Positions 1-7,784 of a stretch of 64,000 nt of DNA are shown here, piece by piece (position 1 is the first letter of the stretch; each line of letters starts with the position of its first letter). A program made the translations under genes and the position numbers. The DNA is from Gordoniibacillus chartarius (lineage in GTDB: Bacteria > Bacillota > Bacilli > Paenibacillales > NBRC-103111), in the NCBI RefSeq assembly GCF_042432825.1, contig NZ_JBHLWN010000031.1, positions 186,001-250,000 on the forward strand. The letters run 5' to 3'. The notes under the pieces were generated by a model. It did not search any database. It was not told the DNA's origin and saw nothing but the letters and a program-made list of their open reading frames with translations.

Positions 1-656
1 AAATCTTCCGCAAGCTGAACGAGAATCGTCGTCTTGGGCAGCCCCTCGCGGTTGGTCAGGGCGATCGGCTCTCGGCCGATCATGATGAAGCGGGTTACGT
101 TTGCATCGTGGTCCTGAATGTCCGGCGCAAGCACGTTCAAGCCGTACAGCTTTGCCGGCGCCAGCGGAGATATCGCGGCGATGGACGGGTCACCGTACTC
201 GCGGACGAGTCTCGCTCCTTCGGCGGTCGAGCTGACGATATCGACCTGCGCGTGCGGCAGGTGCGTCTTCAAGAATACGCTGCATTGCGCCGGCGCGGCA
301 TGATGGGTCAGCACTTTGCGAATGCCCGCGTACGGCCGGTCCGGGTCGCCGCCTGCACCGCTCTCCTCTGCAGAGCTTGCCGTGAGGCCGAGCAAATTCA
401 TCCGGATCGGATAGAGCCACTCCGCCTGAATAGGCAAGTCGACCTCGTGTACGATGGTATCCAGGTGGTTGCGGACGGAGCCTTCCAGCGTATTCTCGAT
501 CGGAATAACGCCGTAGTCGGCGGTTCCGTTAACGGTTGCGCCGAACACCTCATCAATCCCTTTAAAGGGCAAATACTCATATTGCTCCGTTCCGAAGTAA
601 TACTGAACCGATTCTTCGGAGAACGTCGCCGGACCTAATGTAGCGATTCGCTTCAT
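1..656 (-). CDS. pheA: Prephenate dehydratase (3' end outside window)
   Basis: Converts prephenate to phenylpyruvate in phenylalanine synthesis. The minus-strand reading begins MKRIATLGPATFSEES and continues through the dehydratase features ADYGVIPIENTLEGSV and the catalytic TRF triplet in DANVTRFIMIG. About 218 codons are visible; the rest, normally including a C-terminal ACT domain, lies beyond the left edge. The ATG overlaps the TGA of thrB as ATGA, so translation is probably coupled. It is the last gene of the pheB-hom-thrC-thrB-pheA run. The family is clear; only the missing C-terminus is unknown. Confidence 0.95.
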   Translation of the reverse strand, partial: MKRIATLGPATFSEESVQYYFGTEQYEYLPFKGIDEVFGATVNGTADYGVIPIENTLEGSVRNHLDTIVHEVDLPIQAEWLYPIRMNLLGLTASSAEESGAGGDPDRPYAGIRKVLTHHAAPAQCSVFLKTHLPHAQVDIVSSTAEGARLVREYGDPSIAAISPLAPAKLYGLNVLAPDIQDHDANVTRFIMIGREPIALTNREGLPKTTILVQLAED

Positions 657-1633
657 GCCCGCACTTCCCCTTTGCCTTGCGAAATGAGCTCCAGCGAGAG
701 ATCGGTCTCACGCAGCACGGAAACGGCTGCGCCCTGCGGCGAAGGCTTCAGCCACATCGTGTCGGCCTGTACGCCTTCCGCCCGGAACGTCTCCACCAGA
801 AACCGCTCCAGCTTCTCCTTAGACGCTTGCCCGGAGCTGCCGTCGACCAGCGCCAGCATCGTCGGACCCGCTCCGCTGAGCGCAATGCCCAGCGCCCCAT
901 GCTCCGTCGCCTCGCGCAAAATCGTCTCCATGCCCGGCACGAGAGCGGCACGGTAAGGCTGATGCAGCGCATCCTTCATCGCCTGGGAGATCATCGGCAA
1001 ATTGCCGGTTGCGAATGCGGCGACCAATAGCGAAGCGTGGCTGAGGTTGAACACGGCGTCGCTCATCGATACTTGCTGCGGCAGCGCGTGGCGGGCCTTC
1101 TCCGTCGATAGCTGGAACGACGGGATGGCGACGAGCGCCTCCAGCCGGTCGTCCGGCTCCAGCCGGATATGCTCGGCACGCTCGCCGTCCCAGAAAGCTG
1201 CGACAATGCCGCCGAAGAGCGACGCCCCGACGTTGTCGGGATGCTTCTCCAGCCGCGAGGCGATCTGAAACAGCTCATAGCCGCTCAGCTTCCCGCCGAT
1301 CAGCGCGTTCGCACCGACCAAGGCGCCGACAATAGCCGAAGCGGAGGAGCCAAGCCCCCTCGTCAGCGGAATGTCGCTGTACATGGCGATATCGAGCTCG
1401 TGAGCCGGTTCGCCCGCCGCCTCGAAGACGAGCTGGGCGACCTGATACACGAGATTGCTCTTATCGGTCGGCAGCCCCTTCATCTGTTCTCCGTACAGCG
1501 TAACGACCGTCTTCTCCGCAATGCTCATATCGATCCATCCATACAGCTCAAGAGCCATTCCGAGCGCATCGAAGCCCGGTCCTAAATTAGCCGTGGAAGC
1601 GGGCACTTGAACCCGCACCCTTTGGGGGATCAT
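653..1633 (-). CDS. thrB: Homoserine kinase
   Basis: Phosphorylates homoserine to O-phosphohomoserine, the substrate of ThrC. The protein (326 aa) is a GHMP kinase: N-terminal VPASTANLGPGFDALGMAL, then the ATP-binding glycine-rich loop TRGLGSSASAIVGAL, and a C-terminal GIALSGAGPT motif. The frame is open 45 codons further upstream, but that stretch lies inside thrC and is not family-like. The ATG at 1633 starts MIPQRVRVQVPAS and overlaps the thrC stop as ATGA. Length and motifs are normal. Confidence 0.96.
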   Translation of the reverse strand: MIPQRVRVQVPASTANLGPGFDALGMALELYGWIDMSIAEKTVVTLYGEQMKGLPTDKSNLVYQVAQLVFEAAGEPAHELDIAMYSDIPLTRGLGSSASAIVGALVGANALIGGKLSGYELFQIASRLEKHPDNVGASLFGGIVAAFWDGERAEHIRLEPDDRLEALVAIPSFQLSTEKARHALPQQVSMSDAVFNLSHASLLVAAFATGNLPMISQAMKDALHQPYRAALVPGMETILREATEHGALGIALSGAGPTMLALVDGSSGQASKEKLERFLVETFRAEGVQADTMWLKPSPQGAAVSVLRETDLSLELISQGKGEVRA

Positions 1634-2703
1634 CGGGATTCGCCTTCCAGCTTCGCAATCGCCGCCATGACCGCTTCTTCGGAGTCCTTCACGACGAGCG
1701 GATCGCCGCCGGCAACGCTCTTGATCGCAATGTTCGGATCCTTCAGGCCGTGTCCGGTCAATACGCATACGACCTTCTGGCCTTTGCTGAAGTACCCTTC
1801 CTTATGCAGCTTCATCACACCGGCGATCGAAGCCGCGGATGCCGGCTCGGCGAACACGCCTTCCTTCGCTGCAATCGTGCGGTATGCGTGCAGAATCTCG
1901 TCGTCCGTAACGAAATTGATTTGGCCGCCGGAGTCGCGGGCGGCGTTCACGGCACCGTCCCAAGTCGCCGGATTGCCGATACGGATCGCCGTTGCGACCG
2001 TCTCCGGATCCGGAATCGGCTCTCCGCGCACGATCGCTGCGGAGCCTTCCGCCTCAAAGCCGATCATCTTCGGCAGCTTTGAGGAGCGGCCTGCCGCTTG
2101 GTACTCCTTGAACCCTTTCCAATACGCCGTAATGTTACCGGCATTGCCGACCGGTATCGCCAAATAATCAGGAGCTTCGCCGAGCTGGTCGCATACTTCG
2201 AACGCCGCCGTCTTCTGGCCTTCGATCCGGTACGGATTCACCGAGTTCACCAGCGTGATCGGATGCTTTGCCGTAATTTCGCGGACGATTTCGAGCGCGC
2301 GGTCGAAGTTGCCCTCGATGGCAATGACCTTAGCGCCGTAGATGATCGCTTGCGCCAGCTTGCCGAGCGCGATATTGTTGTTCGGGATGAGCACGATGCA
2401 GTTCAGGTTGCCGCGCGCCGCATATGCTGCAGCCGCAGCCGACGTATTGCCGGTGGAAGCGCACATGATCGTGCGGGAGCCTTCCTCCATCGCCTTTGCT
2501 ACAGCCATCACCATGCCGCGGTCTTTAAACGAGCCTGTCGGATTCAGTCCCTCGTACTTGAAATAAATGTCCAGCTGCAGCTCGTCGGACAGCTTCTCAG
2601 CGCGGATAAGCGGCGTGTTGCCCTCCTGCAGCGTCAGCAGCGGCGTGCGCTCGTTCACCGGCAAATAGTCTTTATACGTTTGAATAAGCCCCATATATCT
2701 CAT
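1630..2703 (-). CDS. thrC: Threonine synthase
   Basis: PLP enzyme converting O-phosphohomoserine to threonine (357 aa). The PLP lysine sits in NPTGSFKDRGM near residue 60, and a glycine-rich phosphate-binding loop appears as AIPVGNAGNITAYWKGF. Start ATG at 2703 follows an AAAGGAGAG ribosome-binding site. Only about 60 bases separate it from hom upstream, and it overlaps thrB downstream, so the three threonine genes are co-transcribed. This is the compact type of threonine synthase found in Bacillus. Confidence 0.96.
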   Translation of the reverse strand: MRYMGLIQTYKDYLPVNERTPLLTLQEGNTPLIRAEKLSDELQLDIYFKYEGLNPTGSFKDRGMVMAVAKAMEEGSRTIMCASTGNTSAAAAAYAARGNLNCIVLIPNNNIALGKLAQAIIYGAKVIAIEGNFDRALEIVREITAKHPITLVNSVNPYRIEGQKTAAFEVCDQLGEAPDYLAIPVGNAGNITAYWKGFKEYQAAGRSSKLPKMIGFEAEGSAAIVRGEPIPDPETVATAIRIGNPATWDGAVNAARDSGGQINFVTDDEILHAYRTIAAKEGVFAEPASAASIAGVMKLHKEGYFSKGQKVVCVLTGHGLKDPNIAIKSVAGGDPLVVKDSEEAVMAAIAKLEGESR

Positions 2704-2760
2704 CGTCTTCCACTCTCTCCTTTAGTGTGATTATCTATCGTACGGCCGCACGCACTCGCG

Positions 2761-4041
2761 TCAGCCTTCCACCCGGTATACGCTCTTGATTTGATGAATG
2801 ACGTCCATCGATTCGAATTCGCTCAGCACTTTGTTCATGCTCGCTTGGTTCGCATCGTGGGTAATGATAATGATTTCGGCCGCAGGGTTGCTCACGTTCG
2901 GATGCTGCAGCACCGACTCCAGGCTGACGTCGTGCTTCGCGAAAATTTGCGTAATTTGCGCAAGTACGCCCGCTTTATCTTCCACATGCAGCAGAATGAA
3001 GTTTTTCGACGAAATTTGCTCGTCGCTCTTCAGCTTTTTCTCTTTGTAAGGCGTGAACAGCTCGCGGCCGTTGACGCCCAGCTTCAAGTTGCGCACGACG
3101 GCGACGAGGTCGGCGACGATCGACGTAGCGGTCGGCAGCTCGCCTGCGCCCGGTCCGTAAAACATCGTTTCCCCGACGGCTTCTCCGTAAACATAGACGG
3201 CATTGAACACGCCGTTGACGGATGCAAGCGGGTGGGAGTTTTTCACCATCGTCGGCTGGACGCTCACCGAGATATGGTCGTCCTGACGCTCGGCGATGCC
3301 GAGCAGCTTGACCGTGTAGCCGAGGCGCTTGCCGTACTGGATGTCCTCCTTGGAAATTGCGCTGATTCCTTTCACCTTGACGTCCTGCAGCGATACTTCC
3401 GCATGGAAGCCAAGCGTCGCGAGAATCGTCATCTTGCGGGCTGCGTCCAGCCCTTCGACGTCGGAGGTCGGATCGGACTCGGCGTAGCCAAGCGCCTGCG
3501 CTTCCTTCAGCACATCGCCGTAAGCGGCTCCTTCCTGCGACATCTTCGTCAGGATGTAGTTCGTCGTGCCGTTAACGATCCCCATAATTTTCGTAATCCG
3601 ATCGGACGAGAAGCCTTCGTTCAGCGTGCGGATGATCGGAATGCCGCCGGCAACGCTCGCTTCGTAAAATACGTCGCAGCCGTTCGCAGCCGCCTTGGCG
3701 AGGATTTCCGCACCGTGCAGCGCCATCAAATCTTTATTGGCTGTAACGATGTGCTTTCCCTTCTCCAGAGCGGATAAAATATACGTCTTGGCAGGCTCGA
3801 TGCCCCCCATTACTTCAATGACGACTTGAATGTCCGGGTTATCGATGACATCCCAGGCGTTCTCGGTCAGCTTATCCTTGTCGATGCTGACGGCGCGCGA
3901 TTTGCTGCGGTCCTGGACCAAAATTTTCTCGATGGAAATCGGCGAGCCCGTCTTGCGCTGCAAATCCTCCTGATGCCCTTCGACGATGCGGACGACGCCG
4001 GTTCCAACCGTGCCGAGTCCTAACAATCCAGCTTTGATCAT
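2761..4041 (-). CDS. hom: Homoserine dehydrogenase with C-terminal ACT domain
   Basis: Reduces aspartate semialdehyde to homoserine. The 426 aa protein has the NAD(P)-binding start MIKAGLLGLGTVGTGVV, the catalytic region GIVNGTTNYILTKM, and a C-terminal ACT domain beginning around LLHVEDKAGVLAQITQIFAK (residues about 350-426), expected to bind threonine for feedback inhibition. A strong CAAAGGAGAG site precedes the ATG. It lies between pheB and thrC, within one operon. Confidence 0.97.
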   Translation of the reverse strand: MIKAGLLGLGTVGTGVVRIVEGHQEDLQRKTGSPISIEKILVQDRSKSRAVSIDKDKLTENAWDVIDNPDIQVVIEVMGGIEPAKTYILSALEKGKHIVTANKDLMALHGAEILAKAAANGCDVFYEASVAGGIPIIRTLNEGFSSDRITKIMGIVNGTTNYILTKMSQEGAAYGDVLKEAQALGYAESDPTSDVEGLDAARKMTILATLGFHAEVSLQDVKVKGISAISKEDIQYGKRLGYTVKLLGIAERQDDHISVSVQPTMVKNSHPLASVNGVFNAVYVYGEAVGETMFYGPGAGELPTATSIVADLVAVVRNLKLGVNGRELFTPYKEKKLKSDEQISSKNFILLHVEDKAGVLAQITQIFAKHDVSLESVLQHPNVSNPAAEIIIITHDANQASMNKVLSEFESMDVIHQIKSVYRVEG

Positions 4042-4093
4042 GGTTTCTCTCCTTTGGGGTAATGAAATATTTATCTCTAGACTCTGGATGAAC

Positions 4094-4540
4094 TTATCCG
4101 CCTTGCCCGATCACGGCGGCGCGTTTGACCCCGTCCTGCTTCAAGAGCAGCGACAGCAAATCGTCAAGCCCGCCCTCCATGCCGGAAGTATCTACCGAAA
4201 TGACGACATTGGCCATACCTTGCAGCGGGATCGTCTGGTGAATGGTGAGCACGTTGCCTTCCAGACCGGCTATGAGCGCAAGCACCTTCGATAAAATGCC
4301 GGAACGATGCTCGAGATCCATCGATATGGTGGCGAGCCGTTCCCTTTCGACCTTGCTGTAGGGAAAAATGCCGTCCTTGTACTTATAGTACGCGCTTCGG
4401 CTTAAGCCCACAAGTTCTACGGCATCGTGAATCGTATTGGCCTCCCCGCGGGCGAGCAGCTCTTTGGCTTGCGCCGCTTTGAGCACACCTTCAGGCAAAA
4501 TGTCCTCCCGGATGAGATAAAACTTGTCGCGTGCGGTCAT
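4094..4540 (-). CDS. pheB: ACT-domain protein PheB (UPF0735 family)
   Basis: A 148 aa protein: an N-terminal helical segment with an HTH-like portion (IHDAVELVGLSRSAYYKYKDG) followed by an ACT domain from ISMDLEHRSGILSKVLALIA to the end. This matches the UPF0735/PheB family; in B. subtilis pheB sits between obg and pheA, and its biochemical role is not settled (presumed small-molecule-binding regulator). Here it heads the operon hom-thrC-thrB-pheA. A weak AGGAGG lies 14 bases before the ATG and a closer GAGG lies 5 bases before it. Confidence 0.9.
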   Translation of the reverse strand: MTARDKFYLIREDILPEGVLKAAQAKELLARGEANTIHDAVELVGLSRSAYYKYKDGIFPYSKVERERLATISMDLEHRSGILSKVLALIAGLEGNVLTIHQTIPLQGMANVVISVDTSGMEGGLDDLLSLLLKQDGVKRAAVIGQGG

Positions 4541-4858
4541 ATCAGCCTCAACGTCCTCCTAAGGGAGACTATTGTACTTCCATAGAGGACATTCTACCAA
4601 AAATCTTTCTCCGCGTAAATAGGCTACCTGTAAAACGAATCAATGGCCCTACATTTTTGCGGGAAAATTACCTGGTCCTCCGGGCCCTCCCGGTCTCCGC
4701 GGACCGCAAGGGCCTCAAGTTACGGCAGGGCCTCACAGGCCCCCGGGAACCCGCAACAATCTGTCGGAAAGGCCCGATGGGTGAAAAGACACTTATTAGC
4801 ATAAAATATCCCCTCTCAGAGAAGCTATCACTAACGAGATGTGGGAGGAAGTCGCCGC
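4541..4858. other. Divergent intergenic region between pheB and the cytochrome gene
   Basis: About 320 bases separate two divergently transcribed genes, so promoters for both should be here; I could not assign hexamers with confidence. The right half (4671-4790) reads as collagen-like Gly-X-Y triplets in two plus-strand frames and is listed separately. No RNA gene is apparent. Confidence 0.5.
4623..4790 (+). pseudogene. Possible remnant of a collagen-like (Gly-X-Y) repeat gene
   Basis: The frame opening at 4623 has no usable start codon but encodes PGPPGPPGLRGPQGP from 4671 to about 4715, a run of Gly-X-Y triplets. Just downstream, another plus-strand frame carries GLTGPREP and GPMGEK, as if one frameshift broke a longer repeat. 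The first frame stops at TGA near 4782. Collagen-like repeats are typical of exosporium and surface proteins of spore formers, so a decayed gene of that class is possible. A chance product of proline/glycine-rich GC sequence cannot be excluded. Confidence 0.35.
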
Positions 4859-6745
4859 ATGAGCTTCAAGCCAGTAGCTTTATTTTACTCCTGCTTATTC
4901 CTCATCCTTGCCTGTATCGCATTGGTCCGGTACGGCAGCTGGGAATTTTCCTATATCCCCGACGAACGCCGCATCGCCAATCCGGGCGACCCGGAGCAGT
5001 CGCGGGCAGGGATGTCGGCATGGGAGACAGAGCGTCCGGAGCTGGAGCCGACCGACGCCATGATTCGTTTCGGACGGGAGGCGTTTTACAGCGAGACGTT
5101 TGGCAACGAGACGTTGTTTTCGGACATTATCGGCGTGTTCGACAGTGCGGTTACGATTCCCGGCATGGTGCAGGCCATTGCGGAACTGCGCGGCGAAGGC
5201 ACGACCAATCTGCGGGTGAAGGCCGCAAAGACCGTTAACGTCGGCGGCCGCACGATTCGCCAAGGCGATTTCATCGACACCGGTCTCGATGTGGCGCGCG
5301 GCACCCATTGGCCGCTCGGGATCAAGCTCGTCCGCAAGGAAGGCCGTCTCAAGGCCGGGGTCAGCTGCATTATGTGCCACGCCATCGCCGACCCCGGCAG
5401 CGGCAAAGTCATCGAGGGCCCGCCGAACCCGGACATTCAAGCAGGTTTGCTGCTGGCGCTAGGGACGAACTCCTCGGCATTTTTCACCCATACGAATATA
5501 GATACGAAGCTTCTCCGATCGTTCGTAAGCGACCCGGCCCGGACGGTCGAGACGAGCGACGGCCGGCGCGAACCGCTACCGGATCCGGCCCTGCTGGAAG
5601 AAGCGGTCGACCGCGCGCTGCTGCAGTGGCCGCCCGGCTCCGTCGATACGATGATCGATCTTCAGAACAACCCTTCGCAGATCCCCGACAGCTTTACGCT
5701 GGGGGATCACCCGTACGGCTGGAACGGCACCGCCCAGTCGGGCCCGTACCATGGACTTGTTTTCCTGAACGGCTTGCCGAACGGGCAAAATATGGACCCC
5801 CTGGTGCAAGCCGACCTCAGCGGCAAGCTGTTCGGCATCGATAAAGAAACATACTTGGCCACCCTGATGCAAAATGCCGCCAACCCGAAATACCGGTATC
5901 GGGTCGGTTCCGGCGAGCGGCCGTCGGACTTTTTCCGGCGCGTCGATCCGACCCCGGGCGCCCCCGGCCTGAACACGCTCGTGCCGACGCCGGATTCGCC
6001 CCGGTCGTCGTTCGTCTCGCTTGTCGGTACGATCGCATCCAAGCCGGGCTACCGCATTCATGAGCACAATATCGCGATGGCCGCCTACCAAAATACGCTG
6101 AAGCCGCCGGCAACCGGGCTCCCCCGGAACGATGCGGCGTTCGCCAGAGGGCGCGGCGTATTTCGCCGGGCCGCTTGCATCTCCTGCCACGCCGGAGACA
6201 CGTTTACGAATCATCGCGTAGTCCCTCTGTCCGTCATCGGCACGGAACCGACGCGGGCGCAAGCGCTTCGCAAAGCCGGAGAAAACTGGGGGCATAATGT
6301 GACGTACGACTGGGCGACCCGCGTCCCGCTCCCCGAAAGCCCCAAGCTGCTGCAAATTCCGGTTCCGGACTCTGAGAATGCCCGGATCGCGCTTATGCAG
6401 GGCGGCTCGGAAGGCGGCTATAAAGTGCCTGGTCTATTCGGCTTGTACTGGTCGGCCCCCTATTTGCACGACGGCGGTGTCGCCGCCGGCAGACGACTGC
6501 AGGACGAGCAGGGATTGCCGGGTACGCTGTACCGGGGCATTCCCGCCGAACCGGCGAACAGCTTGCGGGCCCTGCTCGACCGGGGCTTGCGGGAACGCGT
6601 AGTGCGCGCCAATCTCGGCAGCGCCGAAGCCCGCGGCGCGCATCTGACGGGACAAGGCCATCCGTTCTGGGTCGATGAGCAAGCCGGTTTTACGAGCGAG
6701 GATCAGGACGCGCTTATCCATTATTTGCTTCGGCTGACGGATTAG
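4859..6745 (+). CDS. Membrane-anchored di-heme cytochrome c / cytochrome c peroxidase-like protein
   Basis: A 628 aa protein with one N-terminal hydrophobic segment (residues about 5-24), either a signal anchor or a lipoprotein signal because a Cys follows FLILA. Two covalent heme motifs are present: CIMCH near residue 175 and CISCH near residue 447, the second followed by a MauG/CcpA-like C-terminal half containing GLYWSAPYLHDGG. I infer an extracytoplasmic electron-transfer protein; peroxidase activity is unproven. An upstream GTG at 4841 is in frame, but GGGAGGA directly before the ATG at 4859 supports the later start. No cytochrome maturation or oxidase genes are adjacent. Confidence 0.82.
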   Translation: MSFKPVALFYSCLFLILACIALVRYGSWEFSYIPDERRIANPGDPEQSRAGMSAWETERPELEPTDAMIRFGREAFYSETFGNETLFSDIIGVFDSAVTIPGMVQAIAELRGEGTTNLRVKAAKTVNVGGRTIRQGDFIDTGLDVARGTHWPLGIKLVRKEGRLKAGVSCIMCHAIADPGSGKVIEGPPNPDIQAGLLLALGTNSSAFFTHTNIDTKLLRSFVSDPARTVETSDGRREPLPDPALLEEAVDRALLQWPPGSVDTMIDLQNNPSQIPDSFTLGDHPYGWNGTAQSGPYHGLVFLNGLPNGQNMDPLVQADLSGKLFGIDKETYLATLMQNAANPKYRYRVGSGERPSDFFRRVDPTPGAPGLNTLVPTPDSPRSSFVSLVGTIASKPGYRIHEHNIAMAAYQNTLKPPATGLPRNDAAFARGRGVFRRAACISCHAGDTFTNHRVVPLSVIGTEPTRAQALRKAGENWGHNVTYDWATRVPLPESPKLLQIPVPDSENARIALMQGGSEGGYKVPGLFGLYWSAPYLHDGGVAAGRRLQDEQGLPGTLYRGIPAEPANSLRALLDRGLRERVVRANLGSAEARGAHLTGQGHPFWVDEQAGFTSEDQDALIHYLLRLTD

Positions 6746-6786
6746 ACGATACTGGTGGTACACGTCTTAGAGGGGAGGATCGCTTC

Positions 6787-7329
6787 ATGATCCGTCTGCG
6801 CATGATCTCTGCAGCCTTATTGTTCAACTCCCGCGGGGAGCTGCTCATGATGAAACGATCTGAACGCCGCACGTTATCGCCGGGACTGTGGGCCGCCGTG
6901 GGCGGCCACCTCGAGCCGCATGAGCTGAACGACCCGTACGCCGCCGTCCTGCGCGAAATCGAGGAGGAAACCGGTTTACGGCCTACGCAAATGACCGGGC
7001 TGCGGCTGCAGTACATTTTGCTGCGGCTGAACGGCTCGGAGATTCGGCAGCAATTTTTTTATGTCGGCCATACCGACGCCGAGCCGTGCGTGCAAACCGA
7101 TGAAGGGGAGCTGCACTGGATCGGTAAAGAAGCGATCTTGGACAGGCCGCTTCCTTACATTTTCCGCATGCTGCTTGAGCATTACTTGAGGAACGGCCCT
7201 GCCCCGGATCCCTGGCTCGCGACAGCCGGACGCGAGGATGGCGGACCGGCTATGTATTGGACCCCGCTGCGTGATCCGCCGCCTCCCGGGGTGTATGAAA
7301 CCGGTTTTCCTATAACGAACGAACCGTAA
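6787..7329 (+). CDS. Nudix hydrolase
   Basis: A 180 aa cytoplasmic protein of the Nudix family, which hydrolyses nucleoside diphosphates linked to another moiety; the substrate is not predictable here. The Nudix box runs from GGHLEPHELNDPY through REIEEETGL, with a spacing about two residues longer than the canonical box between the first Glu and REIEEE. Start ATG follows GAGGGGAGG. It lies 40 bases after the cytochrome gene on the same strand and is probably co-transcribed, ending at the hairpin at 7333-7379. Confidence 0.9.
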   Translation: MIRLRMISAALLFNSRGELLMMKRSERRTLSPGLWAAVGGHLEPHELNDPYAAVLREIEEETGLRPTQMTGLRLQYILLRLNGSEIRQQFFYVGHTDAEPCVQTDEGELHWIGKEAILDRPLPYIFRMLLEHYLRNGPAPDPWLATAGREDGGPAMYWTPLRDPPPPGVYETGFPITNEP

Positions 7330-7332
7330 CAG

Positions 7333-7379
7333 AAAAAACGGCAGCCTGAGGCGCACATAACGCCCGGGCTGCCGTTTTT
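7333..7379. terminator. Bidirectional intrinsic terminator
   Basis: AAAACGGCAGCC pairs with GGCTGCCGTTTT across an 18-base loop, with A-rich and T-rich flanks, so it works on both strands. It ends the plus-strand Nudix transcript and the minus-strand transcript from 7422-7691. Confidence 0.8.
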
Positions 7380-7421
7380 ACCGCTTCGGCTCCATCCTTA
7401 TGTTCCCAGGATCGAAAGCGA

Positions 7422-7691
7422 TTATAGCTCACGTTCCTTCGCGAGCCTTCTTCGAAAGAGAAGAATTGTCGTGTAAAGAACAAATATACAGATGCTTTCC
7501 ATCATCAAATGGCTCCAAACCATCTCGTAATGAACGACAACAAACGCGTTCTCTCCCTGCAGATTCTCAAACTCGCCAGGCTGCATCAATCCGCTCATGT
7601 ATAACGATCCCGAAATCAAAAATATAGCGTAATCCAACGGCACTGCCATAGCGAGCGAAAATAATACTGCATACCCTATTTGCTTCTTCAT
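7422..7691 (-). CDS. Small membrane protein of unknown function
   Basis: An 89 aa protein with two predicted membrane segments (residues about 5-32 and 63-80), separated by a polar stretch containing PGEFENLQGENAF and ending in a basic tail RRRLAKEREL. I do not recognise a family. The frame is open to 7739, but AGGGGATTGTCGG before ATG 7691 favours the start MKKQIGYAVLF. It follows the TrpD-like gene on the same strand by about 90 bases. Confidence 0.6.
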   Translation of the reverse strand: MKKQIGYAVLFSLAMAVPLDYAIFLISGSLYMSGLMQPGEFENLQGENAFVVVHYEMVWSHLMMESICIFVLYTTILLFRRRLAKEREL

Positions 7692-7784
7692 CCGACAATC
7701 CCCTGTTTTGCACTTCGGCAATATATTTGTGTATATCATATTTGCCTTAAGCCCGCAAAGATTGTCCCCCGCGGACTCTTATCT

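Noticed and set aside
4531..5238. A 235-codon plus-strand frame overlapping the start of the cytochrome gene
   Set aside because: Only a short part is Gly-X-Y-like; the rest is out of frame with the clear cytochrome gene and has no domain.
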